Virus record (IMG/VR): IMGVR_UViG_3300037341_000030
Location: 1 to 23,899 of that record
Length of the DNA stretch: 23,899 nucleotides
Strand: one strand, 5' to 3'
From: a virus
The number at the start of each line of letters is the position of its first letter. The stretch's first letter is position 1. A program made the position numbers and the translations under genes. Shown in pieces: positions 7,471-13,877 of this stretch. The notes below the pieces were generated by a model. That model had not been told where the DNA came from and ran no database searches. It worked only from the letters and a program-made list of their open reading frames with translations.

Positions 7471-7590
7471 TTAGCCTCCGCGCATTGTTTCGCCTACACC
7501 GAGTGTCTCTTTCAAATGAACAAACGTGTCGAAGGGGGATGTGCCCTTCGCGTTGAATGTATCGAACTGCTGGTCAATGTCACAGGTCAT
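7471..7590 (-). CDS. 39-aa protein of unknown function
   Basis: ATG at 7590 overlaps the stop of the preceding 60-aa gene (ATGA) and the frame ends with TAA at 7471. The product is MTCDIDQQFDTFNA, then SPFDTFVHLKETLGVGETM, acidic and partly helical. The downstream ribosome site of the DUF5662 gene overlaps its last codons. I do not recognise it. Support comes from the coupled start and from filling the gap between two real genes exactly. Confidence 0.5.
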   Translation of the reverse strand: MTCDIDQQFDTFNAKGTSPFDTFVHLKETLGVGETMRGG

Positions 7591-7769
7591 TGCACGTCTA
7601 TCCTCTGGCAATACGACACCCAAAACGCCTGCACTTTCTGCAGGTCGGTCAGGACAATAGCATAATTCCGGTCTGCGTCGCTACGATCATTCGGTTTGTT
7701 ATCGGCAATCTTCTGGCGCAGTTCCTCTAGTTCCTTACCGATCTGCATGTGAACGGTTTCTCCTGACAT
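7587..7769 (-). CDS. 60-aa helical protein, possible Acb2/Tad1-type hairpin (nucleotide sponge)
   Basis: ATG at 7769, 13 bases after the amidase stop with AGAGGGG upstream. The chain reads as two helices: MQIGKELEELRQKIADNK, a short polar linker, then RNYAIVLTDLQKVQAFWV. The second helix resembles the 'R..aI..TdLq.a.m' signature that I recall from Acb2/Tad1 hairpin-domain proteins, which sequester cyclic-nucleotide signals of CBASS and Thoeris defence. The match is short and from memory, so the function is tentative. A generic small coiled-coil phage protein is the alternative. Confidence 0.55.
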   Translation of the reverse strand: MSGETVHMQIGKELEELRQKIADNKPNDRSDADRNYAIVLTDLQKVQAFWVSYCQRIDVQ

Positions 7770-7782
7770 AGTTATCCCCTCT

Positions 7783-8514
7783 TCACTCCGCTACCACTCC
7801 GCTGCTATGGATGTAGTTCGTACTCCCTGACAGACGGCCCCACTGCCCACCGTATGCCTCATCAGTCCAGTCGCACCACTCTGCGATATGCAAGCTGCTG
7901 CCGGGCATGAGGATCTGCGCAACGTTCGCGGACGACGGCTCTGGCACCTCAGGCGCGTACCGCACATAGGCTGTGATACCATCAGGCACGACGTACCAAT
8001 GCGGTGCACGTCGCTCAGGCGGCAACCCATAGACAGCACTGACGAATGCATCCCAGTCGAGCCCCTGCGGGTCGCTCTTGCGGCCGGGGGCAATCTGGCT
8101 ATGGCGTACGAGTTGGGATTGTGGGATGTTGTACTCGCTGACGAGTTGACGCACGAGCCACACAGCAGCGTCAAGCTGACGCACATCGTACGGCGTCGAG
8201 GTGTTGGGGTGCGAGAGTTCAATTCCGATGCTATGGTCGTTGAGGTTGCTCATCTGCACGCCGTCTACAATCCAGGAGGAGGCGCCAGCGTGCCATGCGC
8301 GATCTATGTCGTGCACGAACTGCGTGATCCTCCCATCTGGAGAGATGTAGTAGTGCGTAGAGACGGGCGCGGCAGGATCGCCGCCGTGCCGCAGCCACTC
8401 ATAATCGCTGGGATGGCTTCCGGCGGTAGCGTGCATCACGACCATACGGCGGGAGTTGCCGCCGATGTAGTAGTGCGGCTGCGTCATTTCCACGCGATGA
8501 ATGAGGTATGTCAC
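7783..8514 (-). CDS. Endolysin: N-acetylmuramoyl-L-alanine amidase (Amidase_2) with C-terminal wall-binding-like region
   Basis: 243 aa from a GTG at 8514 that overlaps the previous stop (GTGA), with GGGGGAAG upstream. The Amidase_2 fold is clear. MVVMHATAGSHPSDYEWL carries the first zinc His, STHYYISPDGRITQFV the central strands, RAWHAGAS the second His, SIGIELSHPN the conserved core, and RHSQIAPGRKSDPQGLDWD the third His with the Asp. The last 60 residues or so (WYVVPDGITAYVRYAPEV to GRLSGSTNYIHSSG) look like an SH3-type wall-binding domain. It cleaves the bond between muramic acid and the stem peptide during lysis. No signal peptide is seen, so export would depend on a holin. It follows the glucosaminidase-like and holin-like genes. 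Confidence 0.9.
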   Translation of the reverse strand: MTYLIHRVEMTQPHYYIGGNSRRMVVMHATAGSHPSDYEWLRHGGDPAAPVSTHYYISPDGRITQFVHDIDRAWHAGASSWIVDGVQMSNLNDHSIGIELSHPNTSTPYDVRQLDAAVWLVRQLVSEYNIPQSQLVRHSQIAPGRKSDPQGLDWDAFVSAVYGLPPERRAPHWYVVPDGITAYVRYAPEVPEPSSANVAQILMPGSSLHIAEWCDWTDEAYGGQWGRLSGSTNYIHSSGVVAE

Positions 8515-8861
8515 TCTACTTCCCCCATCTGTTCCGCTGCTTTTTCGATACGGCGCCACCATTGCGCCCATTCCAGGACGCCGTCAATCCATTTGTAATA
8601 GGAAACAAGACCCGCATAGTAGGAATACCCATGCCCGTCGCCGTGCTCCATTGGGACGTGGCCAATATTGCGCGTTGTTCTGGCGTTGCCGCGTGTGCCA
8701 TACTCGTTCAGGCTGTTCCAATAGGCGAGTGCCCATGCCGGATCAATGCCGTAGTTCACGAGGATCTTGTATGCCTCGCTGGCGTCGGGCGCGAGCGGCG
8801 ATTGTGCCATCTCCAGGATGGCTGTGAAGCGTTCCAGAGTAATACGCGGCGAGCCATGCAT
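8511..8861 (-). CDS. Glucosaminidase (GH73)-like protein, catalytic Glu apparently absent
   Basis: 116 aa from the ATG at 8861, which overlaps the holin-like stop as TGATG. Upstream in-frame ATGs would lie deep in the preceding gene. The region SPLAPDASEAYKILVNYGID, then PAWALAYWNSLNEYGTRGNA and TRNIGHVP, resembles bacterial glucosaminidase-like domains ('GIDPa.ALAfw..ES.fGt.G.A....NiG'). A final GYSYYAGLVSYYKWIDGVLEWAQWW segment also fits. In the usual pattern a Glu stands four residues before the FG/YG. Here that residue is Leu, with a Glu two residues later, so activity is doubtful or the site has shifted. It may be a second wall hydrolase or a wall-binding helper beside the amidase. Confidence 0.65.
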   Translation of the reverse strand: MHGSPRITLERFTAILEMAQSPLAPDASEAYKILVNYGIDPAWALAYWNSLNEYGTRGNARTTRNIGHVPMEHGDGHGYSYYAGLVSYYKWIDGVLEWAQWWRRIEKAAEQMGEVE

Positions 8862-9229
8862 CAGGCGTCTAAATCCTTCCATCCCGGCACACCTGTAGCC
8901 ATTCTGCCGTGCCGGTACCAGAGTTGGGACACGAGCGCGCCCGCAAATCCCCACGCCGCCTGTATCCAGTCATCGCCTTGCGCATAGGCGAGCAATGCCG
9001 CTGCCGCAACGCCGATGAGGAGCGAGAGGAGCGTACTTGTGTGGAGCGCATAACGCGGCTTGTGGAGGAGCGCATAGAGCCAGGCGAGTACCCGGCTGCG
9101 AGGACGTTGCGGCGGCGGCGGGAATGTGTTGCGCAGATTGGCGAACAGGATAGACGCCGCCGCGCCCGCTCCGGCCTGCGAGGCAAGATAAGCAAGTGCA
9201 GATATCAGTTCAGTCGGCATCGTTTCCAT
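8861..9229 (-). CDS. Holin-like membrane protein (122 aa)
   Basis: The ATG at 9229 (or 9220, three codons later) lies inside the end of the preceding gene. Hydrophobic segments: SALAYLASQAGAGAAASILF (about 10-29), TLLSLLIGVAAAALLAYA (about 66-83), and a moderately hydrophobic WIQAAWGFAGALVSQLWY (about 88-105). Between the first two is a basic, Pro-rich loop (PPPPQRPRSR) and another RY pair. The C-terminus is charged. Two or three spans with a basic loop, directly before two wall-lysis genes, is the usual setting of a holin. I could not match a specific holin family. Confidence 0.6.
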   Translation of the reverse strand: METMPTELISALAYLASQAGAGAAASILFANLRNTFPPPPQRPRSRVLAWLYALLHKPRYALHTSTLLSLLIGVAAAALLAYAQGDDWIQAAWGFAGALVSQLWYRHGRMATGVPGWKDLDA

Positions 9230-9800
9230 TCGGCGGCCCTAACTCCTGATCGTCATAGCGTGCCAGGCGCTTGCGGTCTTCCTCGTGCCTCGTGCTTTGT
9301 TTCTGGATTTCCAGCCAGTGCGCATGAACTTTCTTTCTCAGGCTCTCTACTTCGGTTTGCAATGCCCTGTATTGATGCAACGTTTCGGCATGCTTGGCCT
9401 CGCTTTCTTCGAGTGCCAGGAGGTGTGCATCAGCCTGTTGTTTGCACACATTCAGTTGATATTCGAGCTGCAACACCATATGGTGCGCCTCTCGCAGTGC
9501 CTTACCTTGTGCTGCAAACTCGTTTTCATTGGCAGCGAGGCGATCACGTAAGTCGGTTTCAATCGCACGCGCTCGCGTCAGTTGCTCTTCAATCGTCGTG
9601 TAGAGCATGTCCGACAACTTGAGCGAATTTTCGAGCCGTTCAGACTGTTCGGCCTGATCCTGGGCGAGGAGTTTAATTTTAAAGTCCAGACGCTTTTCGG
9701 ATTGACGTTGCATCCACTTGACCATGCCACCAATAGTAGCAACGGCCAGCGAGAGCAGTGCAACAAACTCGGCTGGATTGTCCTGGATGAATTGCCACAC
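9210..9800 (-). CDS. Membrane-anchored coiled-coil protein (196 aa), lysis block
   Basis: The GTG at 9800 has GAGGG five bases upstream and is 35-40 nt downstream of an extended -10 promoter; the ATG at 9947 in the same frame would lie within the previous gene. The N-terminus FIQDNPAEFVALLSLAVATIGGMVKWM holds one membrane span. The remaining 160 residues are a long, charged coiled coil (heptads such as SERLENSLKLSDMLYTTIEE, ESEAKHAETLHQYRALQTEV). A single Cys lies near the middle. The layout fits an inner-membrane spanin or a membrane-tethered structural rod. Its overlap with the holin-like gene favours a lysis role. Family not recognised. Confidence 0.65.
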   Translation of the reverse strand: MWQFIQDNPAEFVALLSLAVATIGGMVKWMQRQSEKRLDFKIKLLAQDQAEQSERLENSLKLSDMLYTTIEEQLTRARAIETDLRDRLAANENEFAAQGKALREAHHMVLQLEYQLNVCKQQADAHLLALEESEAKHAETLHQYRALQTEVESLRKKVHAHWLEIQKQSTRHEEDRKRLARYDDQELGPPNGNDAD

Positions 9801-9834
9801 AAACCCTCGATGAAAAACCTGATACGTCAGTCTG

Positions 9835-9843
9835 ATTATAACA
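9835..9843 (-). promoter_or_regulatory. Extended -10 promoter for the lysis block
   Basis: Minus strand TG-T-TATAAT, a perfect -10 hexamer with the TGn extension. No good -35 is seen at 17-18 nt, which extended -10 promoters do not strictly need. It overlaps the last codons of the 73-aa gene and points at the GTG start at 9800. A short weak inverted repeat (CTGA/TCAG) followed by five Ts lies between. Confidence 0.55.
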
Positions 9844-10057
9844 TATATTCTTCCTTTTTGGTATCCCTCTCCAACACGCGCCGCACATCCTCCCGCAATC
9901 CAAGGCGGGCGCCGCGCCAGTCGTGCGCGTCGTTGAGGCTGGCACACTCAGCGAGGAGCAGCCACAATTGCCTGGTGTGGTGTGGGTTGTAGCGGCGGAT
10001 GTATGCCGTGTCGGTTTCGATAGCACGGCGCAGTGTTTCGATGGTTGCGGTGTCCAT
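9836..10057 (-). CDS. 73-aa protein of unknown function
   Basis: ATG at 10057, preceded by GGAG (10063-10066) eight bases upstream, which overlaps the TAA of the methyltransferase relic. The protein is helical and charged: TIETLRRAIETDTAYIRRYN, LWLLLAECASLNDAHDWRG, LREDVRRVLERDTKKEE. Spacing of helices resembles small phage adaptor-like or regulatory proteins, but no family is recognised. The gene ends inside the extended -10 element. Confidence 0.6.
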   Translation of the reverse strand: MDTATIETLRRAIETDTAYIRRYNPHHTRQLWLLLAECASLNDAHDWRGARLGLREDVRRVLERDTKKEEYML

Positions 10058-10060
10058 AGG

Positions 10061-10195
10061 TTACTCCTCTCCAAACATATCCAGTTGTCGCGGCCTGTTC
10101 TGCTCCTCGGTATCGCACACGAGCGCGTGTATGCTGTCGCTCTCTAGCGTCCGTAGCACGTCCAGTGCATCGCCGTGGTACAGTTGTGTAATCAT
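10061..10195 (-). CDS. 44-aa remnant of a second DNA methyltransferase
   Basis: ATG at 10195 overlaps the C5-methyltransferase stop (ATGA) with GGAGG six bases upstream. The first 28 residues (LYHGDALDVLRTLESDSIHA, then LVCD) match the opening of N4-cytosine/N6-adenine methyltransferases, usually '..GDaL.vLr.Lpd.Sv...vTDPPY'. The catalytic DPPY stretch is missing: after VCD the chain goes straight to TEEQNRPRQLDMFGEE, which resembles a methyltransferase C-terminus. An in-frame internal deletion of most of the gene is the simplest explanation. The product cannot be an active enzyme. Confidence 0.6.
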   Translation of the reverse strand: MITQLYHGDALDVLRTLESDSIHALVCDTEEQNRPRQLDMFGEE

Positions 10196-11136
10196 TGCGC
10201 CTCCATTACCCGCTGCATCAAAAGCGGCGGCACGGCATTACCGATAATCCTGCACGCCAGAGCATTGCGCTCCGGCAGTTCGTACCAGTCAGGGAACGAT
10301 TGAAAACGCGCCAGCGCACGCGGCGTCATTTTCACGACGCGGCCTTGCGCCAACACCGCCCGCGTCGCGTGTCGAGCACCCGTCTGTGCCTTGACCGCAA
10401 ACGCAGGCGTGTGACCTATTATGCGCGTGCAGGTTGTGCCATTGGTGTTGGCTTGCCCGTCCAGCAGCACACTCTCACGCACATCCGCAGGCAGGCGCGC
10501 CAGTTGCCACGGCGCGAACTCGCTATCCGGCAGTGTGTCTATGATGTCCTGTATCGCCTCATGCCATCCCACCCACGGCCACAGACCGCCGAACATATCA
10601 TCGCGCCCGCCCTGGCAATGTGTTGCAACAGGCCGCACCACGCGCCCGTCACGGCGTGCCACCAGGATGAGACGGCGGCGCGTCTGCGGCACGCCGTAGT
10701 CGGCTGCGTTCAGATGCCACCATTGCACGTCATAGCGCAGCGCACGCAATGCCTGCACAATCAGCGCAAACGACACACTTTCGCGATATCCATAGACCTG
10801 CTCCAGACTAAACACAGGCGGCTGCTGTTCCTGGATTGCGCGCACCGTGCCGCGTGCCATCTCGATATCGAGTTCGGTTTCGGTGGCATCGTCTTTAGCA
10901 ACGCTGAAATTTGGACACGGCGGACTTGCGTGTAGCCAGGCCACACGCGGCAGCGCGCTATAATCCACATCCTGCACAGGCGCTACAATCATCTGTGTGT
11001 CAGGCAGGTTGCGCGTGTGCCATGCGGCTATGGCTGCGTCATACTCGACTGCCCACAGCGGCGTATAGCCTGCCTGTAGCGCGCCGATATCAGCACCGCC
11101 GCCGCCGCTAAAGAGCGAAGCAAATGTACCCATCAT
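10192..11136 (-). CDS. C5-cytosine DNA methyltransferase
   Basis: 314 aa from the first of two ATGs (11136), with GGAGGGG seven bases upstream. Motifs in order: I SLFSGGGGADIGALQAGY (SAM binding), IV ASPPCPNFS with the catalytic Cys (PCP where PCQ is usual), VI LEQVYGY (LEQV for the common ENV), VIII QTRRRLILVARR, a variable region of about 100 residues as target recognition domain, IX-like FQSFPDWYELP, and X IIGNAVPP. It methylates carbon 5 of cytosine in a short target, probably to protect phage DNA from host restriction. No partner nuclease is adjacent. Next to it is the relic of a second methyltransferase. Confidence 0.92.
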   Translation of the reverse strand: MMGTFASLFSGGGGADIGALQAGYTPLWAVEYDAAIAAWHTRNLPDTQMIVAPVQDVDYSALPRVAWLHASPPCPNFSVAKDDATETELDIEMARGTVRAIQEQQPPVFSLEQVYGYRESVSFALIVQALRALRYDVQWWHLNAADYGVPQTRRRLILVARRDGRVVRPVATHCQGGRDDMFGGLWPWVGWHEAIQDIIDTLPDSEFAPWQLARLPADVRESVLLDGQANTNGTTCTRIIGHTPAFAVKAQTGARHATRAVLAQGRVVKMTPRALARFQSFPDWYELPERNALACRIIGNAVPPLLMQRVMEAQ

Positions 11137-11468
11137 TCAATCCCCTCCACTTGCTGCCTTACATCCCATCTCACATGTCGAGACGGGTCTTGGAGCAGGT
11201 GCCAACGCATAGGCATGTATGCGCTGGTAGGGTACACCGGGATAATGTAAACCTCCGGCAGATATGCATAAATACACGGCACAAATTTTCCATAGAGCGG
11301 CGTCTTTGATATGCTGCATTGCGGCTCACTCCAGACAATCGCCGTTGGTAAATAGCCATAATCAAGCACATAGCAACGCAGAAAATATTCAAGATCATCC
11401 GGGATCGGTTCTTCATTCGGGAACGCAAATCCTGGAAAACTCATCTCAGCAGGCCATTCGAATTTCAT
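11133..11468 (-). CDS. 111-aa protein of unknown function
   Basis: ATG at 11468, overlapping the previous stop (ATGA), with GGAGGGAA upstream; the in-frame upstream ATG at 11525 has no support. The chain has many aromatic and Pro residues: FEWPAEMSFPGFAFPNEEPI, LEYFLRCYVLDYGYLPTAI, then YAYLPEVYIIPVYPTSAY. It looks like a compact beta-rich protein with no clear motif. It sits between a small basic protein and the C5 methyltransferase. Family not recognised. Confidence 0.65.
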   Translation of the reverse strand: MKFEWPAEMSFPGFAFPNEEPIPDDLEYFLRCYVLDYGYLPTAIVWSEPQCSISKTPLYGKFVPCIYAYLPEVYIIPVYPTSAYMPMRWHLLQDPSRHVRWDVRQQVEGIE

Positions 11469-11698
11469 GCATTTCCCTCCACTTGCCTGCGTAGCCGCTC
11501 CACGGCTTGCGGTAGACTGTACCACGGCGGCGCGTCGTCGTGATCTAGCGTCCAGTATGACGCCGTAGGAACATCGATGCCGAGCGCGTCTGACAGGCGC
11601 TCCAATTCAACGTACAGGGCGCGGCGCTGTTCGGCCCGCGCTGCCAGTTCGGGCTGGTCGGGGGAGTGGCGTTGTGTGGTAAGTTTGCGACGTGCCAT
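11465..11698 (-). CDS. 77-aa basic protein of unknown function
   Basis: ATG at 11698 directly after the TAG of the replication gene, with GGAGGG nine bases upstream. The N-terminus is basic (MARRKLTTQRHS), followed by a helix (ELAARAEQRRALYVELERLS) and a YWTLDHDDAPPWYSLP stretch ending in another basic helix. The stop overlaps the next gene by ATGA. No family is recognised. A nucleic-acid-binding accessory role is possible because of charge and location, but unproven. Confidence 0.6.
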   Translation of the reverse strand: MARRKLTTQRHSPDQPELAARAEQRRALYVELERLSDALGIDVPTASYWTLDHDDAPPWYSLPQAVERLRRQVEGNA

Positions 11699-13876
11699 CT
11701 AATAGCCCTCCAGAGATTGATACCCGCTGCTGCTCTCATGCAGCCATTGTGCAACCTGATTACTCGCATCCGCCCGACTTGCAAATGGTTCGGGCCAAAT
11801 GACATGGCTTTGATCATCCGTTAACCAGTACTGCCCATTGTTGATTGTGATGCGGAGTGTGCCGCTTTCGTGTGCACTGAGTACATCCCCGATGTATTCT
11901 TTTTGCGATTTTTCGCCTATAGAATAGCAGGCAGAGTAGGCAGAGTTGCCAAAAAATGCCGTTTTATCGCTTTCTGATGCGTCGCCAACTCTGCCACCCC
12001 CCCAGGCAGAGTTAGGCAGAGTTGAGGCTCCATAGGCAGAGTGCCTACTCTGCCTACTATTCCCACTCTGCCCACTCTGCCTACTCTGCCTGCAAATTTT
12101 CTCATATTTACCATAACCCACTTTGCGAACAAGCAAGTTGTCGGCAAGGTGACGCAGTTGCTTCTGGACGGCATTGACGGTGGTTTCGAGTTCGGCGGCG
12201 ATGTCTTTGGGTGTGTACTGTACGCCTTCCTGCATTGCCTCTAAAACGCGCTGGCGCTCGCTCGTAATGGCATATGCAGCTGCGTCGCCTTCGATACGAT
12301 GTTCGGTTGCATAATCATCCCAGGAGAGCGCCAGTTCCTCATCGTCCACGTCGCGCCCTCGGATATGCAGCACCATGTCATCAGAGCCAGGCACGCGTCC
12401 GATAATCCACATCGTTGCGACGCCGCCCGTCAGACCGGTAGAACCGCTGATCTCATCGAACACATCATCGGCTTTCGCCTTGCGGGTGTGATGGATAGCA
12501 ATGATCGTAATGCGGTGGCGCTCTGCAAACTCGTTCAATGGCTTGACGGCATTATAATCATCATCGTAGGGATTGGCGTTCTTGTCTCGTGGTGCCCTGA
12601 TGTTCTGGAGGATGTCCACAACAATGAGCGCGGTTTTCGGATGATGTTGCATCCATTCCTCAAGCATCTGAATGCCCGCCTCGCCGCGTTCCCATTGTGT
12701 AAAAAGATGGAAGTTATCAGGCCATTCAAGGGCATCCCCAAGCATTGCCCCGACGCGGCTCTTCATGCGGCGTTGATTGCTCTCCAGATCGAGGTAGAGT
12801 ACTTCGCCGGATCGTGTGTCCAGATTATCAAACGCCTTCCGCTGCTGCATTGCCACAGCCAGCGATAGACCAAGCGCCAGCCAACTCTTTTTGGTCTTCG
12901 GTTTCCCAGCCATCAGGCAGCAGCCTTCCGGCAACAGGCCCGGCACAATCCACTGCAACTCGTCAAACTCTTTGCGACGCAGTGCAAACAGAGTAATACC
13001 CTCTTGCATCCATGATGGGGTATACACCGTGCCTGCACGAGCACATCTTTCGAGTGCCTGCAACGTCTCTTCGGGGTTGTCGCGGCAGAAGTCGGCAAGG
13101 TCATAACCGAAATCATTACCCAGGTCAATCGCTGTGCCCTTCACCTGCTCAGCGATTTGGGGTGCAATCCTGCGGCCTTTATCGTCGCTGTCGAGTGCTA
13201 CATATACCCGACCCCGCCAGCGATCCTGTAGCTCTTCTATAAGGTGCTGTGGTATCTTTTTCTCACCACCTGGCACACAAATGGCGGGCACACCGTAATG
13301 GTGTGCCACCACGGTAGACGCCTCACCATTGCAGATGATCAGGCAGTCGAGTTGCATACTGATCGCCACGCCAAGTCCGTACCAGCACGGTTTCCAGCCC
13401 TTGTCGTGATCGTATTTCAGCCCGGCTTTCTCTTCATCCAGATATCGATATCGGATGCCCGTCTGTGTCGCAATAACCAGTGCCTTATGGCCGCGCCGCC
13501 GGGTTTCTTTCCATCCGGCGCGGCTAAAAACTTGCTTACTCACACCGTGCTTTGTGGCGTAGTCTTCGAGCGAGGTGTACGCCGGTTTCGGTGCGTATGT
13601 GGCGCCCTGACTAATCCCGGCGCGCTCCCAGATGTTGCCCGATGGGTGCGTGTCGTTGGGTGTCTGGATATTCAGGCGTTCAGCTAACTCTCGCTGACTG
13701 CCGCCTTCCTCGTCTTTATGGTCATACCAGACCAGTAAGCCATCATCGTTTTCCGACACGGCGAGCGTGCCCCCATCAGCATCAGGCCGCCACGGTGTGT
13801 TGTAGCGGCCTTCGCCGTGCTGTGTATTCTGGTATGGTTCGAGTGCCTGCAAGATAGCGGTTTTTGTGTCGTGCAT
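11699..13876 (-). CDS. Replication protein: Toprim domain plus RepA-type (RecA-fold) ATPase
   Basis: 725 aa from the ATG at 13876, just past the helicase stop (TGATATG). Residues about 1-110 form an N-terminal region (GRYNTPWRPDADGGTLAV, LLVWYDHKDEEGG). A Toprim domain spans about 190-265 (LIICNGEASTVVAHHYGVPA with the catalytic Glu; VYVALDSDDKGRR with the DxD). A RecA-fold ATPase spans about 310-480: Walker A GKPKTKKSW, Walker B ALIVVDIL and the IIAIHHTRKAK sensor. A winged-helix-like part follows (TPKDIAAELETTVNAVQKQL), then a repeat-coded linker at about 596-649 and a small C-terminal domain. The layout fits a phage primase/helicase-loader type replication initiator. Whether it primes is not certain because no zinc finger is seen. 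Confidence 0.82.
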   Translation of the reverse strand: MHDTKTAILQALEPYQNTQHGEGRYNTPWRPDADGGTLAVSENDDGLLVWYDHKDEEGGSQRELAERLNIQTPNDTHPSGNIWERAGISQGATYAPKPAYTSLEDYATKHGVSKQVFSRAGWKETRRRGHKALVIATQTGIRYRYLDEEKAGLKYDHDKGWKPCWYGLGVAISMQLDCLIICNGEASTVVAHHYGVPAICVPGGEKKIPQHLIEELQDRWRGRVYVALDSDDKGRRIAPQIAEQVKGTAIDLGNDFGYDLADFCRDNPEETLQALERCARAGTVYTPSWMQEGITLFALRRKEFDELQWIVPGLLPEGCCLMAGKPKTKKSWLALGLSLAVAMQQRKAFDNLDTRSGEVLYLDLESNQRRMKSRVGAMLGDALEWPDNFHLFTQWERGEAGIQMLEEWMQHHPKTALIVVDILQNIRAPRDKNANPYDDDYNAVKPLNEFAERHRITIIAIHHTRKAKADDVFDEISGSTGLTGGVATMWIIGRVPGSDDMVLHIRGRDVDDEELALSWDDYATEHRIEGDAAAYAITSERQRVLEAMQEGVQYTPKDIAAELETTVNAVQKQLRHLADNLLVRKVGYGKYEKICRQSRQSGQSGNSRQSRHSAYGASTLPNSAWGGGRVGDASESDKTAFFGNSAYSACYSIGEKSQKEYIGDVLSAHESGTLRITINNGQYWLTDDQSHVIWPEPFASRADASNQVAQWLHESSSGYQSLEGY
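11930..12090. repeat. Cluster of ten GGCAGAGT/ACTCTGCC 8-mers: iteron-like, candidate origin
   Basis: Exact copies of GGCAGAGT start at 11930, 11939, 12005, 12015 and 12035. Exact ACTCTGCC copies start at 11988, 12047, 12065, 12074 and 12083, with a decayed copy at 12056. The last group has a strict 9-bp period (12047, 12056, 12065, 12074, 12083). The copies at 12035 and 12047 form a perfect dyad with a 4-nt spacer. AT-rich tracts flank the cluster (11951-11970, 12091-12115). The repeats lie inside the replication gene and encode a low-complexity (R/G)(Q/N)S linker, much like the iterons within phage lambda O. Confidence 0.8.
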
Positions 13877-13877
13877 A

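Noticed and set aside
7530-7550. Hairpin CGAAGGG/CCCTTCG inside the 39-aa gene
   Set aside because: Seven-bp stem without a T-run, inside coding sequence; chance is sufficient.
9815-9830. Terminator-like element CTGA/TCAG plus T5 in front of the coiled-coil gene
   Set aside because: The stem is only 4 bp; it may be a weak operator but is not a credible terminator.
11930-12090. CRISPR-like array
   Set aside because: The units are 8-9 bp in both orientations without spacers of regular length; they fit iterons or a repeat-coded linker, not CRISPR.
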